Shown piece after piece: positions 36,346 through 48,265 of a DNA stretch of 64,000 nt. The stretch is from assembly GCF_003265705.1 (NCBI RefSeq), contig NW_020313057.1, forward strand, positions 5,378,107-5,442,106. Direction: 5' to 3'. The notes beneath the pieces were generated by a model, which was not told the DNA's origin, did not search any database, and was given only the letters and a program-made list of their open reading frames with translations. This DNA is from Callorhinus ursinus (lineage: Eukaryota > Chordata > Mammalia > Carnivora > Otariidae). Both the position numbers and the translations under genes were made by a program. Numbering within the stretch: the first letter of the stretch is position 1; each line of letters starts with the position of its first letter.

Positions 36346-36511
36346 TGTTGAGCAGCATTAATGACTATCACACCCACTGAGAAAACTCCAAGGGGAAATG
36401 AAGCTCAGGTAACAGAGGCAAGTTCTCCACTGTTATCGTCTTGTCTGAGGACAAGATGATAGAGAGCATCTTCTCTCCGAGATGAGGGAGACAGCAATAT
36501 ATGTCCCGGGA

Positions 36512-36610
36512 GGGCGGGGCTGGCTCAGTTGGTAGAGCATGTGACTCTTGATCTCCAAGTGGTGAGTTCAAGCCCCATGTTGGGTGTAGAGCTTACTTAA
36601 AAAAAAAAAA
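36512..36610 (+). repeat. tRNA-Lys-like short CanSINE
   Basis: Head folds like tRNA-Lys: GGCTCAGTTGGTAGAGCATG (D arm and A box), GACTCTTGATC (anticodon loop with CTT), GAGTTCAAGCCCC (T arm and B box), followed by TTGGGTGTAGAGCTTACTT and a poly(A) tail. This is an old tRNA-derived SINE, not a tRNA gene: it has a SINE-type 3' extension and a mismatched acceptor stem. Confidence 0.88.
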
Positions 36611-36613
36611 GGA

Positions 36614-36826
36614 GGGGTGCCTGGGTGGCAGATTTGGTTAAGTGTCAGATTCTTGGTATTGGCTCAGGTTTGATCTTCGGGTAATGGGATTGAGCCCTGA
36701 GTCGGGCTGTGGGCTCAGCGTGGAGTCAGCTTAGGACTCTCTCTCTTTCTGTCTCTGCCTCTCTCCACCCCCCCACCCATGCTCGTGTGTGCTCTCTCTA
36801 AAATAAATCAATAAACCTTAAAAAAA
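36614..36826 (+). repeat. CanSINE, diverged
   Basis: Plus-strand SINE (GGGGTGCCTGGGTGGCAGAT) inserted directly after the poly(A) tail of the previous element. Confidence 0.9.
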
Positions 36827-39161
36827 GTATATCCTGCTTATTTAAAAAACTGTATGCTAAGTGCTTAGCTTAAAATGCCTTTTCAGCTGATTTTTATTAT
36901 TAATATTTTGAGGAAGTATAGCAATTACTCCAAAGCTCCACAGGCATCAATACTGCTGGAATAAATGATAGTATAACCTCAACATAGTTAGGTCCTATTT
37001 ATAGTTTTATTTGTGTGTGCCCTATTTACTCAATGACACTCACAGGTTATACATTGCCCAAGTAAGTACATGATGCAGAAGGGTTATCACTGGCCATTAT
37101 CTATAGCATTAGCCGCCATTCTGAGCCTGTCTACTAAGTGCAGATTTTGTTATAGTTCATTCTCTTGATATAATGAAAATGAGAGAGGGTTCCTGTATCG
37201 ATTTGCGTCTTTATTCTAGATTTTGCAACATTGGAAAAGGTGGATCTTAACATTTTCTTTGTCAAAAAGAGTATATTTGCTCTTTTTTGAGAAATGGCTT
37301 GATGTTGGCATCACATATGAAATCTGCAATTAGCTGTCTTCAGCTGAACTGCATTGTCCCGGCTTCTTGGTGATAACATCACATCAGAATCTTTATTGCA
37401 GAGACTAGGTTATATAGATTATAGCTATTGCTTCCTCCTTATCAGCAGAGCCTGCCACGTCATCCTGGCTAGAAACGAAATTATTGTTACATGGCTTACA
37501 CTTTTCCAAGCTCTGTTAGCTGCTCCTTAGTCCTTTAATTCCTCCTCCCTTTTATTTGGAAATGAATTATTTCATAGTTTATCTTAGTATCTTTCAGGTA
37601 GCAAGGCTAAATGCATGATATGTAATTACCAAAGTGATTCTTTTATTTTTCCACTTTAAAAATGCCTTTTTCCAGTTCTAGGCATGATGGGTCCTCCGTT
37701 ATAGCCACAAAAAATTGTTGTGACTTTGTAATATATACCAGTGCTCCCCTTGAACTTCTTCTTGTGGGATAGTGAAAATATGAACAAGTAACATGCAATA
37801 AAACCTAGGAACACCTGTTTTGAGTGTTTGCCTGGAGATAACTGGCATTAGATTGTTATAATAAAGGATGATTAGCCCAGAGTTATCCCAGATTGGGAAG
37901 GGCTGGCAATCTTGTTCCGGGGTGAGTCCTCCCTTTCTTTGGTAAGTCAGTCATTTATTGAATATTTACCTGGCATTTCATTTTGAAGCTCAGAATGGGT
38001 GAGTGACTGCCATGGTCAGGTTCCAATTTTAGGAGAACAGTCCTGTTAGCAGTGTGAGGCATAGCTGTGTACAACAGAGGGAGGAATGGGTTGAAAATAA
38101 GAGTTGTCGTAACCCAGACACAAAGTGATGAGAGATTGAATTAAAACAGTGATGGTGGGAAGACCGAGGAGGGAATCGATTCAGGAGCTCTCCAAAGGGA
38201 GACTCTACACTTGTTGAACTCGTTGGCTCTGGGGAGAGATGAGAAGGAGCCCGAAGGAGCATGCTCAGATAGTTAGCTTGGCAACTAGGTGCGTGGGGGT
38301 GCCATTCACTGACGTGAACACCAAAGGAAGAATGTGTGTGTGTGCGTGTGCGTGCGTGTGGTATTAAGTTAGTAGCAGAGGAGTTGTTGAGAGAGATATG
38401 ATGAGTTAATTATTTGGATCCAGAAGCCAGCAGAAAGTTTCATCTATTTAATACATTTTTCTTGTATGCCTGAGCTCTGGCTGTAAAGGTTGGTAATTCC
38501 ATACAAGTGGTAGTTAAAACCATGGTGTGGATGAGATCAGATCAAGACTGTGGGTCGAATGGGAAGAGCTCCCCCTCCTCTGTCCCATTACCAGATACTT
38601 TTCTCATATTTCCTGCCTTAGAAACCCTGTACCCTTCATCCCCTCCATTACCTTTCCCCCCATCCAACCCTCTCCCACCTGGCTTGGCCACAGCACCCAG
38701 CCTGCTCTGGGTAAGGCAGCAGGGTTTTCTTTCTATGCTGCTGCATCTGGGGAGCGTGCCAGCCTTCTGGCCTTGAAATGCCAGGATGGGGCAGCATTCC
38801 CATAGGCCCTCACTGCTGCTTCCTGCTGCTCTGAATTGAGAATAACTCTTTGTCCTACTCTGTGTCACCTGCCATACACCCTGCCTGAGCACCGTAGTGA
38901 CACTGTTTATGCCTCTGGGTCTCACAGTGTCCCCTGGGAAAACACCTCGTGAGTCCTTGCTTGCAACCTATCTTGCCATTAGCTTCAGACCTAGGCTGGG
39001 GGCCTGGGTTCTAGGTTGGACCCTGATTATACTCTTCCTCCTCCTTCCAGACCCCTCCATGACCTCATCTTCCCCACCCCCCCATAGAGTAGTATACAAA
39101 CCACCTGAGAGCCTAGTCCTTCAATGAAAATTCCCTTACAAATATAAAATCTAAAGGGTTT
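36827..39161. other. No gene recognised; mostly unique DNA
   Basis: Over 2.3 kb with no identifiable repeat apart from a (TG)n/(CG) variant run at 38335-38360. Short frames on both strands at 38507-38925 are anonymous. This is among the longest repeat-poor stretches of the window. Confidence 0.4.
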
Positions 39162-39649
39162 TAGAGGGGAGGAGATTTTATTTTATTTATTTTTTTAAGA
39201 TTTTTTTATTGTTATCTTAATCACCATACATTACATCATTAGTTTTTGATGTAGTGTTCCATGATTCATTGTTTGTGCAGAACACCCAGTGCTCCACGCA
39301 GAATGTGCCCTCTTTAATACCCATCACCAGGCTAACCCATCCCCCACCCCCCTCCCCTCTAGAAACCTCAGTTTGTTTCTCAGAGTCCATTGTCTCTCAT
39401 GGTTCGTCTCCCCCTCCGACTTACTCCCCTTCATTCTTCCCCTCCTGCTATCTTCTTCTTTTTCTTTTTTCTTAACATATGTTGCATTATTTGTTTCAGA
39501 GTACAGATCTGTGATTCAACAGTCTTGTACAATTCACAGCGCTCACCATAGCACATACCCTCCCCAGTGTCTATCACCCAGCCACCCCATCCCTCCCACC
39601 CCCCACCACTCCAGCAACATTCAGTTTGTTTCCTGAGATTAAGAATTCC

Positions 39650-42600
39650 TCATATCGGTGAGGTCATATGATACGTGTCTTTCTCTGATTGACTTATTTC
39701 ACTCAGCATAACACCCTCCAGTTCCATCCATGTCGTTGCAAATGGCAAGATCTCATTCCTTTTGATGGCTCCATAATACTCCATTGTGTATATATACCAC
39801 CTCTTCTTTATCCATTCATCTGTCGATGGGCATCTTGGCTCTTTCCACAGTTTGGCTATTGTGGACATTGCTGCTATAAACATCGGGGTGCACGTACCCC
39901 TTCGGATCCCTACATTTGTATCTTTGGGGTAAATACCCAGTAGTGCAATTGCTGGATCGTAGGATAGCTCTATTTTCAACTGTTTGAGGAACCTCCATAC
40001 TGTTTTCCAGAGTGGTTGCACCAGCTTGCATTCCCACCAACAGTGTAGGAGGGTTCCCCTTTCTCCGCATCCCCGCCAACATCTGTCGTTTCCTGACTTG
40101 TTCATTTTAGCCATTCTGACGGGTGTGAGGTGGTATCTCATTGAGGTTTTGATTTGGATTTCCCTGATGCCGAGCGATGTGGAGCACTTTTTCATGTGTC
40201 TGTTGGCCATTTGGATGTCTTCTTTGGAAAAATGTCTGTTCATGTCTTCTGCCCATTTCTTGATTGGATTATTTGTTCTTTGGGTGTTGAGTTTGATAAG
40301 TTCTTTATAGATTTTGGATACTAGCCCTTTATCTAATATGTCATTTGCAAATATCTTCTCCCATTCTTTTGGTTGTCTTTTGGTTTTGTGGACTGTTTCT
40401 TTTGCTGTGCAGAAGCTTTTTATCTTGATGAAATCCCAATAGTTCATTTTTGCCCTGGCTTCCCTTGCCTTTGGCGATGTTTCTAGGAAGAAGTTGCTGC
40501 GGCTGAGGTCGAAGAGGTTGCTGCCTGTGTTCTCCTTTAGGATTTTGATGGACTCCTGTCTCACGTTTAGGTCTTTCAACCATTTGGAGTCTATTTTTGT
40601 GTGTGGTGTAAGGAAATGGTCCAGTTTCATTCTTCTGCATGTGGCTGTCCAATTTTCCCAACACCATTTGTTGAAGAGACTGTCTTTTTGCTATTAGACA
40701 TTCTTTCCTGCTTTGTCAAAGATGAGTTGACCATAGAGTTGAGGGTCCATTTCTGGGCTCTCGATTCTGTTCCATTGATCTATGTGTCTGTTTTTGTGCC
40801 AGTACTATACTGTCTTGATGATGACAGCTTTGTAATAGAGCTGGAAGTCCGGAATTGTGATGCCGCCAGCTTTGCTTTTCTTTTTCAAGATTCCTCTGGC
40901 TATTCGGGGTCTCTTCTGGTTCCATACACATTTTAGGATTAGTTATTCCATTTCTTTGAAAAAAGTGGATGGTATTTTGATGGGGATTGCATTGAATGTG
41001 TAGATTGCTCTAGGTAGCATTGACATCTTCACAATGTTGGTTCTCCCAATCCATGAGCGTGGAACGTTTTTCCATTTCTTTGTGTCTTCTTCAATTTCTT
41101 TCCTGAGTATTTTATAGTTTTCTGAGTACAGATCCTTTGCCTCTTTGGTTAAAATTTATTCCTAGGTACCTTATGGTTTTGGGTGCAATTGTAAATGGGA
41201 TCGACTCCTTGATTTGTCTCTCTTCTGTCTTGTTGTTGGTGTATAGGAATGCCACTGATTTCTGTGCATTGATTTTATATCCTGCTACTTGACTGAATTC
41301 CTGTATGAGTTCTAGCAGTTTTGGGGTGGAGTCTTTTGGGTTTTCCACATACAGTATCATATCATCTGCTAAGAGTGAGAGTTTGACTTCCTCTTTGCCG
41401 ATTTGGATGCCTTTGATTTCTTTTTGTTGTCTGATTGCTGTGGCTAGGACTTCTAATACTATGTTGAATAGCAGTGGTAAGAGTGGACATCCCTGCCGCG
41501 TTCCTGACCTTAGGGGAAAAGCTCTCAGCTTTGAGAGCTTTTCCCCATTGAGAATGATATTCGCTGTAGGTTTTTCATAGATGGCTTTTATGATATTGAG
41601 GTATGTACCCTCTATCCCTATACTCTGAAGAGTTTTGATCAAGAAAGGATGCTGTACTCTGTCAAATGCCTTTTCTGCATCTATTGAGTGGATCATATGA
41701 TTCTTGTTCTTTCTTTTGTTAATGTATTGTATCACGTTGATTGATTTGCGGATGTTGAACCATCCTTGCGGCCCAGGGATAAATCCCACTTGGTCGTGGT
41801 GAATAATCCTTTTAATGTACTGTTGGATCCTATTGGCTAGTATTTTGGTGAGAATTTTTGCATCCATGCTCATCAAGGATATTGGTCTGTAATTCTCCTT
41901 TTTGATGGGGTCTTTGTCTGGTTTGGGGATCAAGGTAATGCTGGCCTCATAAAATGAGTTTGGAAGTTTTCCTTCCATTTCTATTTTTTTGGAACAGTTT
42001 CAGGAGAATAGGTATTAATTCTTCTTTAAATGTCTGATAGAATTCCCCTGGGAAGCCATCTGGCCCTGGGCTTTTGTTTCTTGGGGGATTTTTGATGACT
42101 GCTTCAATTTCCTTAGTGGCTATAGGTCTGTTCAGGTTTTCTATTTCTTCCCGGTTCAATTTTGGTAGCTGATACATCTCTAGGAATGCACCCGTTTCTT
42201 CCAGGTTATCTAATTTGCTGGCATAGAGTTGCTCATAATATGTTCTTATAATTGTTTGTATTTCTTTGGTGTTGGTTGTGATCTCTCCTCTTTCATTCAT
42301 GATTTTGTTGATTTGGATCATTTCTCTTTTCTTTTTGATAAGTCTGCCCAGGGGTTTATCAATCTTGTGAATTCTTTCAAAGAACCAGCTCCTAGTTTCG
42401 TTGATCTGTCCTCCTGTTCTTTTGGTTTCTAGTTCATTGATTTCTGCTCTGATCTTTATGATTTCTCTTCTCCTGCTGGGTTTAGGCTTTATTTGCTGTT
42501 CTTTCTCCAGCTCCTTTAGGTGTAGGGTTAGGTTGTGTATTTGAGAACTTTCTTGTTTCTTGAGAAAGGCTTGTATTGCTATATACTTTCCTCTCCGGAC

Positions 42601-43520
42601 TGCCTTTGCTGTATCCCAAAGATTTTGAACAGTTGTGTTTTCATTTTCATTGGTTTCCATGAATTTTTTTAATTCTTCTTTAATTTCCTGGTTGACCCAT
42701 TCATTCTTTAGTGGGATGCTCTTTAGCCTCCATGTATTTGAGTTCTTTCCGACTTTCCTCTTGTGATTGAGTTCTAGTTTCAAAGCATTGTGGTCTGAAA
42801 ATATGCAGGGAATAATCCCAGTCTTTTGGTACCAGTTGAGACCTGATTTGTGACCTAGGACGTGATCAATTCTGGAGAATGTTCCATGGGCACTAGAGAA
42901 GAACGTGTATTCCATTGCTTTCAGATGGAATGTTCTGAATATGTCTGTGACGTCCATTTGGTCCAGTGTTTCATTTAAAGTCTTTATTTCCTTGTTGATC
43001 TTTTGCTTAGATGATCTCTCCATTTCAGTCAGGGGGGTGTTAAAGTCCCCCACTATTATTGTATTGTTGTCAATGTGTTTCTTCGCTTTTGTTATTAATT
43101 GCCTTATATAATTGGCTGCTCCCATGTTAGGGGCATAAGTATTTACAATTGTTAGATCTTCTTATTGGATAGACCCTTTAAGTAGGATATAGTGTCCTTC
43201 TTCATCTCTTATTACAGTCTTTGTTTTAAAATCTAATTTGTCTGATATAAGGATTGCCACCCCAGCTTTCTTTTGGTGTGTCCATTAGCATGGTAAATGG
43301 TTTTTCACCCCCTCACTTTAATCTGGGGGTGTCTTTGGGTCTAAAATGAGTCTCTTGCAGACAGCAAGAGGTGGGTCTTGTTTTTTAATCCAATCTGATA
43401 GCCTGTGTCTTTTGATTGGGGCATTTAGCCCATTTACATTCAGGGTAACTATGGAAAGGTATGAATTTAGCGCCATTTTATTGCCTGTAAGGTGACTGTT
43501 ACTGTATATTGTCTGTGTTC
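39650..43520 (-). pseudogene. L1 ORF2 (endonuclease and reverse transcriptase), broken
   Basis: ORF2 survives as open blocks at 41947-43125 (392 codons), 41112-41978 (288) and 39650-40630 (326), with the first part of the endonuclease upstream to about 43520. Seen motifs: endonuclease [21 protein letters not shown] and [10 protein letters not shown]; reverse transcriptase [34 protein letters not shown] and the catalytic LLADDMILY; cysteine-rich [19 protein letters not shown] stop codon (TAA, plus-strand 43162-43164) interrupts the endonuclease just before the 392-codon block. Frameshifts separate the other blocks, around 41.95-41.98 kb and between 40.6 and 41.1 kb. The family length is about 1,275 residues. 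Non-functional, but lightly damaged. Confidence 0.93.
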
Positions 43521-43557
43521 CTTTCTGATCTATGCTGCTTTTAGGCTCTCTCTTTGC

Positions 43558-44006
43558 TTAGAGGACCCCTTTCAATATTTCTTGGAGGGCTGGTTTCGTG
43601 TTTGCTAATTCCTTTAGTTTTTGTTTGTTCTGGAAGCTTTTTATCTCTCCTTCTATTTTCAATGACAGCCTAGCTGGATATAGTATTCTTGGCTGCATAT
43701 TTTTCTCGTTTAGTGCTCTGAAGATCTCATGCCAGTCCTTTCTGGCCTGCCACATCTCTGTGGATAGGTCTGTTGCCAATCTAATATTTCTACCATTGTA
43801 GGTTACATATCTCTTCTCCTGAGCTGCTTTCAGGATTTTCTCTTTGTCTCTGAGACTCGTAAGTTTTACTATTAGATGTCGGGGTGTTGACCTATTATTA
43901 TTGATTTTGAGGGGGGTTCTCTGTGCCTCCTGGATTTTGATGCCTGTTTCCTTCCCCACATTAGGGAAGTTCTCTGCTATTATTTGCTCCAATATACCTT
44001 CTGCCC
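43558..44006 (-). pseudogene. L1 ORF1 C-terminal fragment
   Basis: About 150 codons of the L1 ORF1 RNA-binding protein remain open to the stop at 43558. They cover the end of the RRM-like domain and the C-terminal domain (RHLIVKLTSLRDKEKILKAA, then LSTEMWQARKDWHEIFRAL, then LSLKIEGEIKSF). ORF1 protein forms trimers that coat L1 RNA; the N-terminal coiled coil is absent because the insertion is truncated at 44006. Confidence 0.9.
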
Positions 44007-44025
44007 TAGAGGGGAGGAGATTTTA

Positions 44026-44620
44026 AAAGTAACACATGCTTGCTGCAGAAATCATTCAGATAATGTAACAATGTATAAATAAAAATTGCTAGTATAATTA
44101 CCCAGAAATCATCATTCTTCACATTTTTAGTAATTTCCTTCCCATGATATATCTTGCATTTATTTTACTTAAAAATAAGATTATACTATACATGTAGATT
44201 TTTCATATATGTAGTTTTTAAAAAGTCAGTTTAAAGGTGTATTTCTGTTATTAATAAATATAGATGACATGATTTTTAATGGAATTGCACCTTGTTGGCT
44301 GGGTTATTCTCTTTTAATCAATCCTTTACTGACAGGTAGGTGGCTTCCAGTTTTTTATATCATAAACAAGTCTATGCTGAATGGCCCTATACATAGAACT
44401 CTGTGGGTTTTATTTGTGTATATGTGTGTGAGTTACTTCCTTAGGAAATACTCCTAGAAAGTAAGTTACTATATCAAACTATTTATACTATAAAATCTAA
44501 AATATATTGCCAAAACACCCTTCACTTAAATTCTACCAATTTATGCTCCTGCCAGCAATGTATGGGAGTGCCCAGATCATCATATTTTTGACCTATTCTG
44601 GGTGTTTTAAAATCTTCACT
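44026..44620 (-). repeat. Ancient L1 3' UTR fragment (antisense)
   Basis: AAGTAACACATGCTTGCTGC, a long AT-rich stretch, and TCTACCAATTTATGCTCCTG with CAGCAATGTATGGGAGTGCC match reversed old L1 3' UTR. The young L1 inserted at its left edge. Confidence 0.6.
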
Positions 44621-44622
44621 AA

Positions 44623-44826
44623 GGGGTGCCTGGGTGGTGCTGTTCGTTAAGTACTGGACTCTTGGTTTTGGCCCAGGTCATGATCTCAGGGTCCTGAGGT
44701 CAAGCCCTGTGTTGGGCTCTGTGCCCAGCATGGAGTCTGCTTAAGACTCTTTCTCCCCTCCCTCTGCCCCTACCCTGCTCATGCTCATGCTCTCTCTTGA
44801 ATAAATAAATAAATCTAAAAAAAAAA
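44623..44826 (+). repeat. CanSINE, diverged
   Basis: Plus-strand SINE starting GGGGTGCCTGGGTGGTGCTG. No clear duplication. Confidence 0.9.
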
Positions 44827-45214
44827 GACTCAGTATGTCAAAACAGGACAACAGTGATTACTGTTATTACTTAGAGTGAAATCAACTGCTGAATGGTTAT
44901 CAAATCTTTACATCAGGACCCCTTGAGGTGCTTGGCAGAGTGTGGCATCTGGGCAAACCCTTAATCCTACTGATTTGGAGTCTCTGGGGATGATACCTCA
45001 GAACCAGCATTTTTCAAAAGCTTCAGGTGAGAATTACCAGATTTGGGGGTGTCTTCTCTCAGGGGTTGCAGGGCTTGACCCTTAAGCCAATTGGAATTAC
45101 CCATTAGCAACCTGCTGTAGGAGGCCTGGGGCTCTCAGTTGGAACAGAGAATTATATTATACTATCTGGGAAGGGCAACTCAGTAAGCACAATGACTTTA
45201 TCTTATTAAAACAT

Positions 45215-45325
45215 CAATGGAAGTTCTGTGAGGGCAGGATCCATACGTGTCTTGTTCACCCTTGATACTATAGTGTGTCATATAGTGCTTGGCATATCCG
45301 GCGGCTTAGTAAGTATTGGTTGGAT
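45215..45325 (+). repeat. L2 LINE remnant
   Basis: GTGAGGGCAGGATCCATACG and ATAGTGCTTGGCATATCC followed by TAAGTATTGGTTGGATTGAT match the L2 3' end. Confidence 0.6.
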
Positions 45326-45356
45326 TGATAAATTCCCCTTTTTTCATTGCTTTTTT

Positions 45357-45384
45357 CTTTTTTTTTTTAAGATCTTATTTATTT

Positions 45385-45415
<31 letters not shown>

Positions 45416-45547
45416 CAGGAGGAGGGAGAGGGAGAAGGAGACTCTCCGCCAAGCAGGGAGCCTGACGCAGGGCTGGATCCTGGGACTCTGGGACCATGAT
45501 CTGAGCTAAAGGCAGATGCTTAACCAACTGAACCATCCAGGCGCCCC
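45357..45547 (-). repeat. CanSINE, first of a tandem pair
   Basis: Minus-strand SINE; CATTGCTTTTTT at 45345-45356 and CATTGTTTTTTT at 45548-45559 flank it. Confidence 0.93.
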
Positions 45548-45559
45548 CATTGTTTTTTT

Positions 45560-45775
45560 TAATTTTTATTATTTTTATTTTTTTAAAGATTTTATTTATT
45601 TATTTGACAGAGAGAGACACAGTGAGAGAGGGAACACAAGCGGGGGGAGTGGGAGAGAGGGAGAAGCAGGCTTCCCGCAGAGCAGGGAGCACAATGCAGG
45701 GCTCAATCCCAGGACTCCAGGATCATGACCTGAGCCGAAGGCAGACACTTAACGACTGAGCCACCCAGGCGCCCC
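45560..45775 (-). repeat. CanSINE, second of a tandem pair
   Basis: Minus-strand SINE; flanked by CATTGTTTTTTT at 45548-45559 and CATTGCTTTTTT at 45778-45789. Same orientation and same target word as its neighbour. Confidence 0.93.
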
Positions 45776-45789
45776 ATCATTGCTTTTTT

Positions 45790-46230
45790 TAAAACAGACT
45801 TTATATAGGGCAGGTTTAACTCCACAGCAAATGTGAGTGGACAGTACAGAGATTTCCCGTATACTCCTGGCCCCACAAACGCACCGCCTCCTTCATTATC
45901 AACATCCCCACCAGAACCTCACTGGGTTCACAACTGATGAACCTACGCTGGGACACCATCATCATCAACCAAGGTCTGTAGTTTACATTAGTGTTCACTT
46001 TTGGTGTTATACCTTCCATGGGTTTGAACAAATATATAATGACACGTATCCACACTATAGTACAAATCCTTAAAAACCCTAAAAATCCTGCATGCTCTAT
46101 CTACTTATCCCTCCTACTCCCCAACCACTGGTGACTGGTGATCCTGTCCTGTCTCTATAGTTTTGCCTTCTCCAGAATGTCATAGAGCTGGAATCATGCA
46201 GTATGTAGTTTTTCATTGTTTGTTTTTGAA
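45790..46230 (-). repeat. Ancient L1 3' UTR fragment (antisense)
   Basis: GTACAGAGATTTCCCGTATA, TTCATTATCAACATCCCCAC and AATGTCATAGAGCTGGAATC match reversed old L1 3' UTR. Confidence 0.6.
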
Positions 46231-48265
46231 GAAGTTTTCCTTTAAGTATAAACTTGCCTTCTTATTGTCAGCTTTAAGTTAGGCTCTTTTGCTTCTCAGA
46301 CCAATGCAAAGCTACATTTTCTGGATTGGGAAAGAGAACTGTTTTCATCTCAGATGCATCCTATGTTACCCCAGGTAACATACGGAAGAAAGGGGTGACT
46401 CGTAACAAAAGTTAGGGAGTCGGGCAGGTAAGGGGTTGTATAGCTGTTCTTCTCCAGTCCTGCCCCTTAAAGTACACAGTAGAGGTTTGCCAAGAGAGAG
46501 GGATTGGGATGGGAAGGGGGCAGAGATAAGAAAGAAGGAACTTCCAAGTACATTATGGGTAATGTAACATAATTATCTAGTCTCTGCTTTGATTTTAACT
46601 TGACAATATTTAGGTCTACAGTTGAGGTAAAGCAAAAGTCATCCATTTTGGTGAAGATAAGCATATTGAGCTTGAGGTAAGTAAAATCTTTAGGCAAAGC
46701 TCGTGACCCTTCATCTAAGTAGGGCTAAAGAGTGACCTCTCTGTAGTGAAGTATCTACTGGACTTGGAGGACTTAGAAGAGGGATGGATTAGCTCGATAA
46801 GGCACATGGAGATTTCAGTCAAGAGTGTTAACTATGGTTTGAATGCTTTCTTACCTTGTTTCCCATTGACTGTGAGTGAGCAGTTCTGACCCAGAATGTA
46901 ATGCTTTCCAAAGGCAGATGAGACATTAGAATCTGATGCCATGATGATATAGTTGATAGGTTCTCCACAGGCCTGTGGCCTTCACAGGAGCAACGACATT
47001 ACTATTTTTCACCATCAAACGACCAGCTATTGCCAGAACAGTGCTGAACACACATTAGATCATCAATATTCAATTCAATATTTGCCAGTTGAATGAATGA
47101 ATTTCTACAGTGAATATAGCTTATCAAATAGCAAGACTGAGCATTAAAATGAATTTTTCTAAAATTCTTTCATCTCCATACAGTTTTAATTAGAGAAATA
47201 CTTTTTTTTTTTCCTGAGAATAAGGTCATTTTGTTTTTCTTTTTGCTATTTGTTGAATTAAGTCTAAACTGCTTAGTCAGGTATTTGAAGTTCTTCATTA
47301 TGATATGCTCTCAAGTTAGCCTACTAGGATTACTAACTTTCACTTGACACCAGTGGTCGAGCTAAAATGGATGATTATTCCCTATTTTTAAAAAATGAGC
47401 CTTCCCACTGTTCTGCTATTTGATTTCCTCTGACCAGGTCAAATCCCTTCTCTTCTGTTAAGACTACTCTGAGATTACCTGTGGTGAACATTGTGATGCC
47501 CCACCCCCCCATCCCTTCCTGTTTTCTTTGTCACTTGCCCAATTTCCATTTGAGAACCATATCTTCCCCATGTGGGGAGAAGCCCAACGCCATTACTGGT
47601 GCAAAACAGCAGTGAAAGCAATTAACATAATCATACACCCTGGCCATAAATCAACATTTATGGATACCCAGTAATGGGTATGGGATTCAGGTCATACCAT
47701 AGCCAGAGGCAGAGACGAGTGTTAGTTGGGGGTTGCTCACTTTCTCCGATTGAGATAAGGATGCATATAGCTCTGGAAATTGTTGGCAGCCATCTTGGTT
47801 GGATGGAGCTGACTTGAGGGGAGGTAGAGAAAGAAGCTGGTCCTTGACAATACCATCAAATCCCACCAAGCCCATCTTCTAGCTGGCTCTCAGTGAAATG
47901 AGCCAGTAACTCATCTGTGTTATTATATATATAAGTCAGTTTGAATTGTTTTTTTTTTTTTGTAATTTGAACAAACTCCTCCTCTTCTCATAAACTGGCA
48001 ATCCAATCTTTCTTCTTAGCACTTCTATAACCTTTCTGTTAGTATATAAGAATAATATACTCTCCTAATAAATAGTATGTGTACTAATAAATATACATAT
48101 GTATGTGTATTGTCTGCAGATATACATACAATCTAGTAGAGTGATTTGTTCATAGTCATGGCTAAACAAACCCATTTATTAAAGAAACAAATGAGTCTTT
48201 CAAGGGTGAGTAAATTTCAATGGTTATAGAGTTAATCTAGGTCAGTGGATTTACCTTATTTTTGT
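46231..48265. other. No gene recognised; old L2-like remnant near 46960-47105
   Basis: Mostly unique AT-rich DNA. The stretch ending TTTGCCAGTTGAATGAATGA (about 47082-47101) is L2-like. No conserved exon seen. Confidence 0.4.

Larger units (their letters stand above)
39181..44006 (-). mobile_element. Young L1 LINE, 4.8 kb, 5'-truncated in ORF1
   Basis: A nearly complete carnivore L1 on the minus strand, from its 3' tail at 39181 to a break inside ORF1 at 44006. A perfect 19-bp target-site duplication (TAGAGGGGAGGAGATTTTA) lies at 39162-39180 and 44007-44025. Order on the minus strand: end of ORF1, short spacer, ORF2 endonuclease, reverse transcriptase, cysteine-rich end, 3' UTR. The 5' UTR promoter and most of ORF1 were never copied, so it is dead on arrival, but long open stretches point to a recent date. 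Confidence 0.96.

Noticed and set aside
36512..36585. Candidate tRNA-Lys (CTT) gene
   Set aside because: Acceptor stem does not pair well, the B-box is altered, and the element continues into a SINE 3' part and poly(A).
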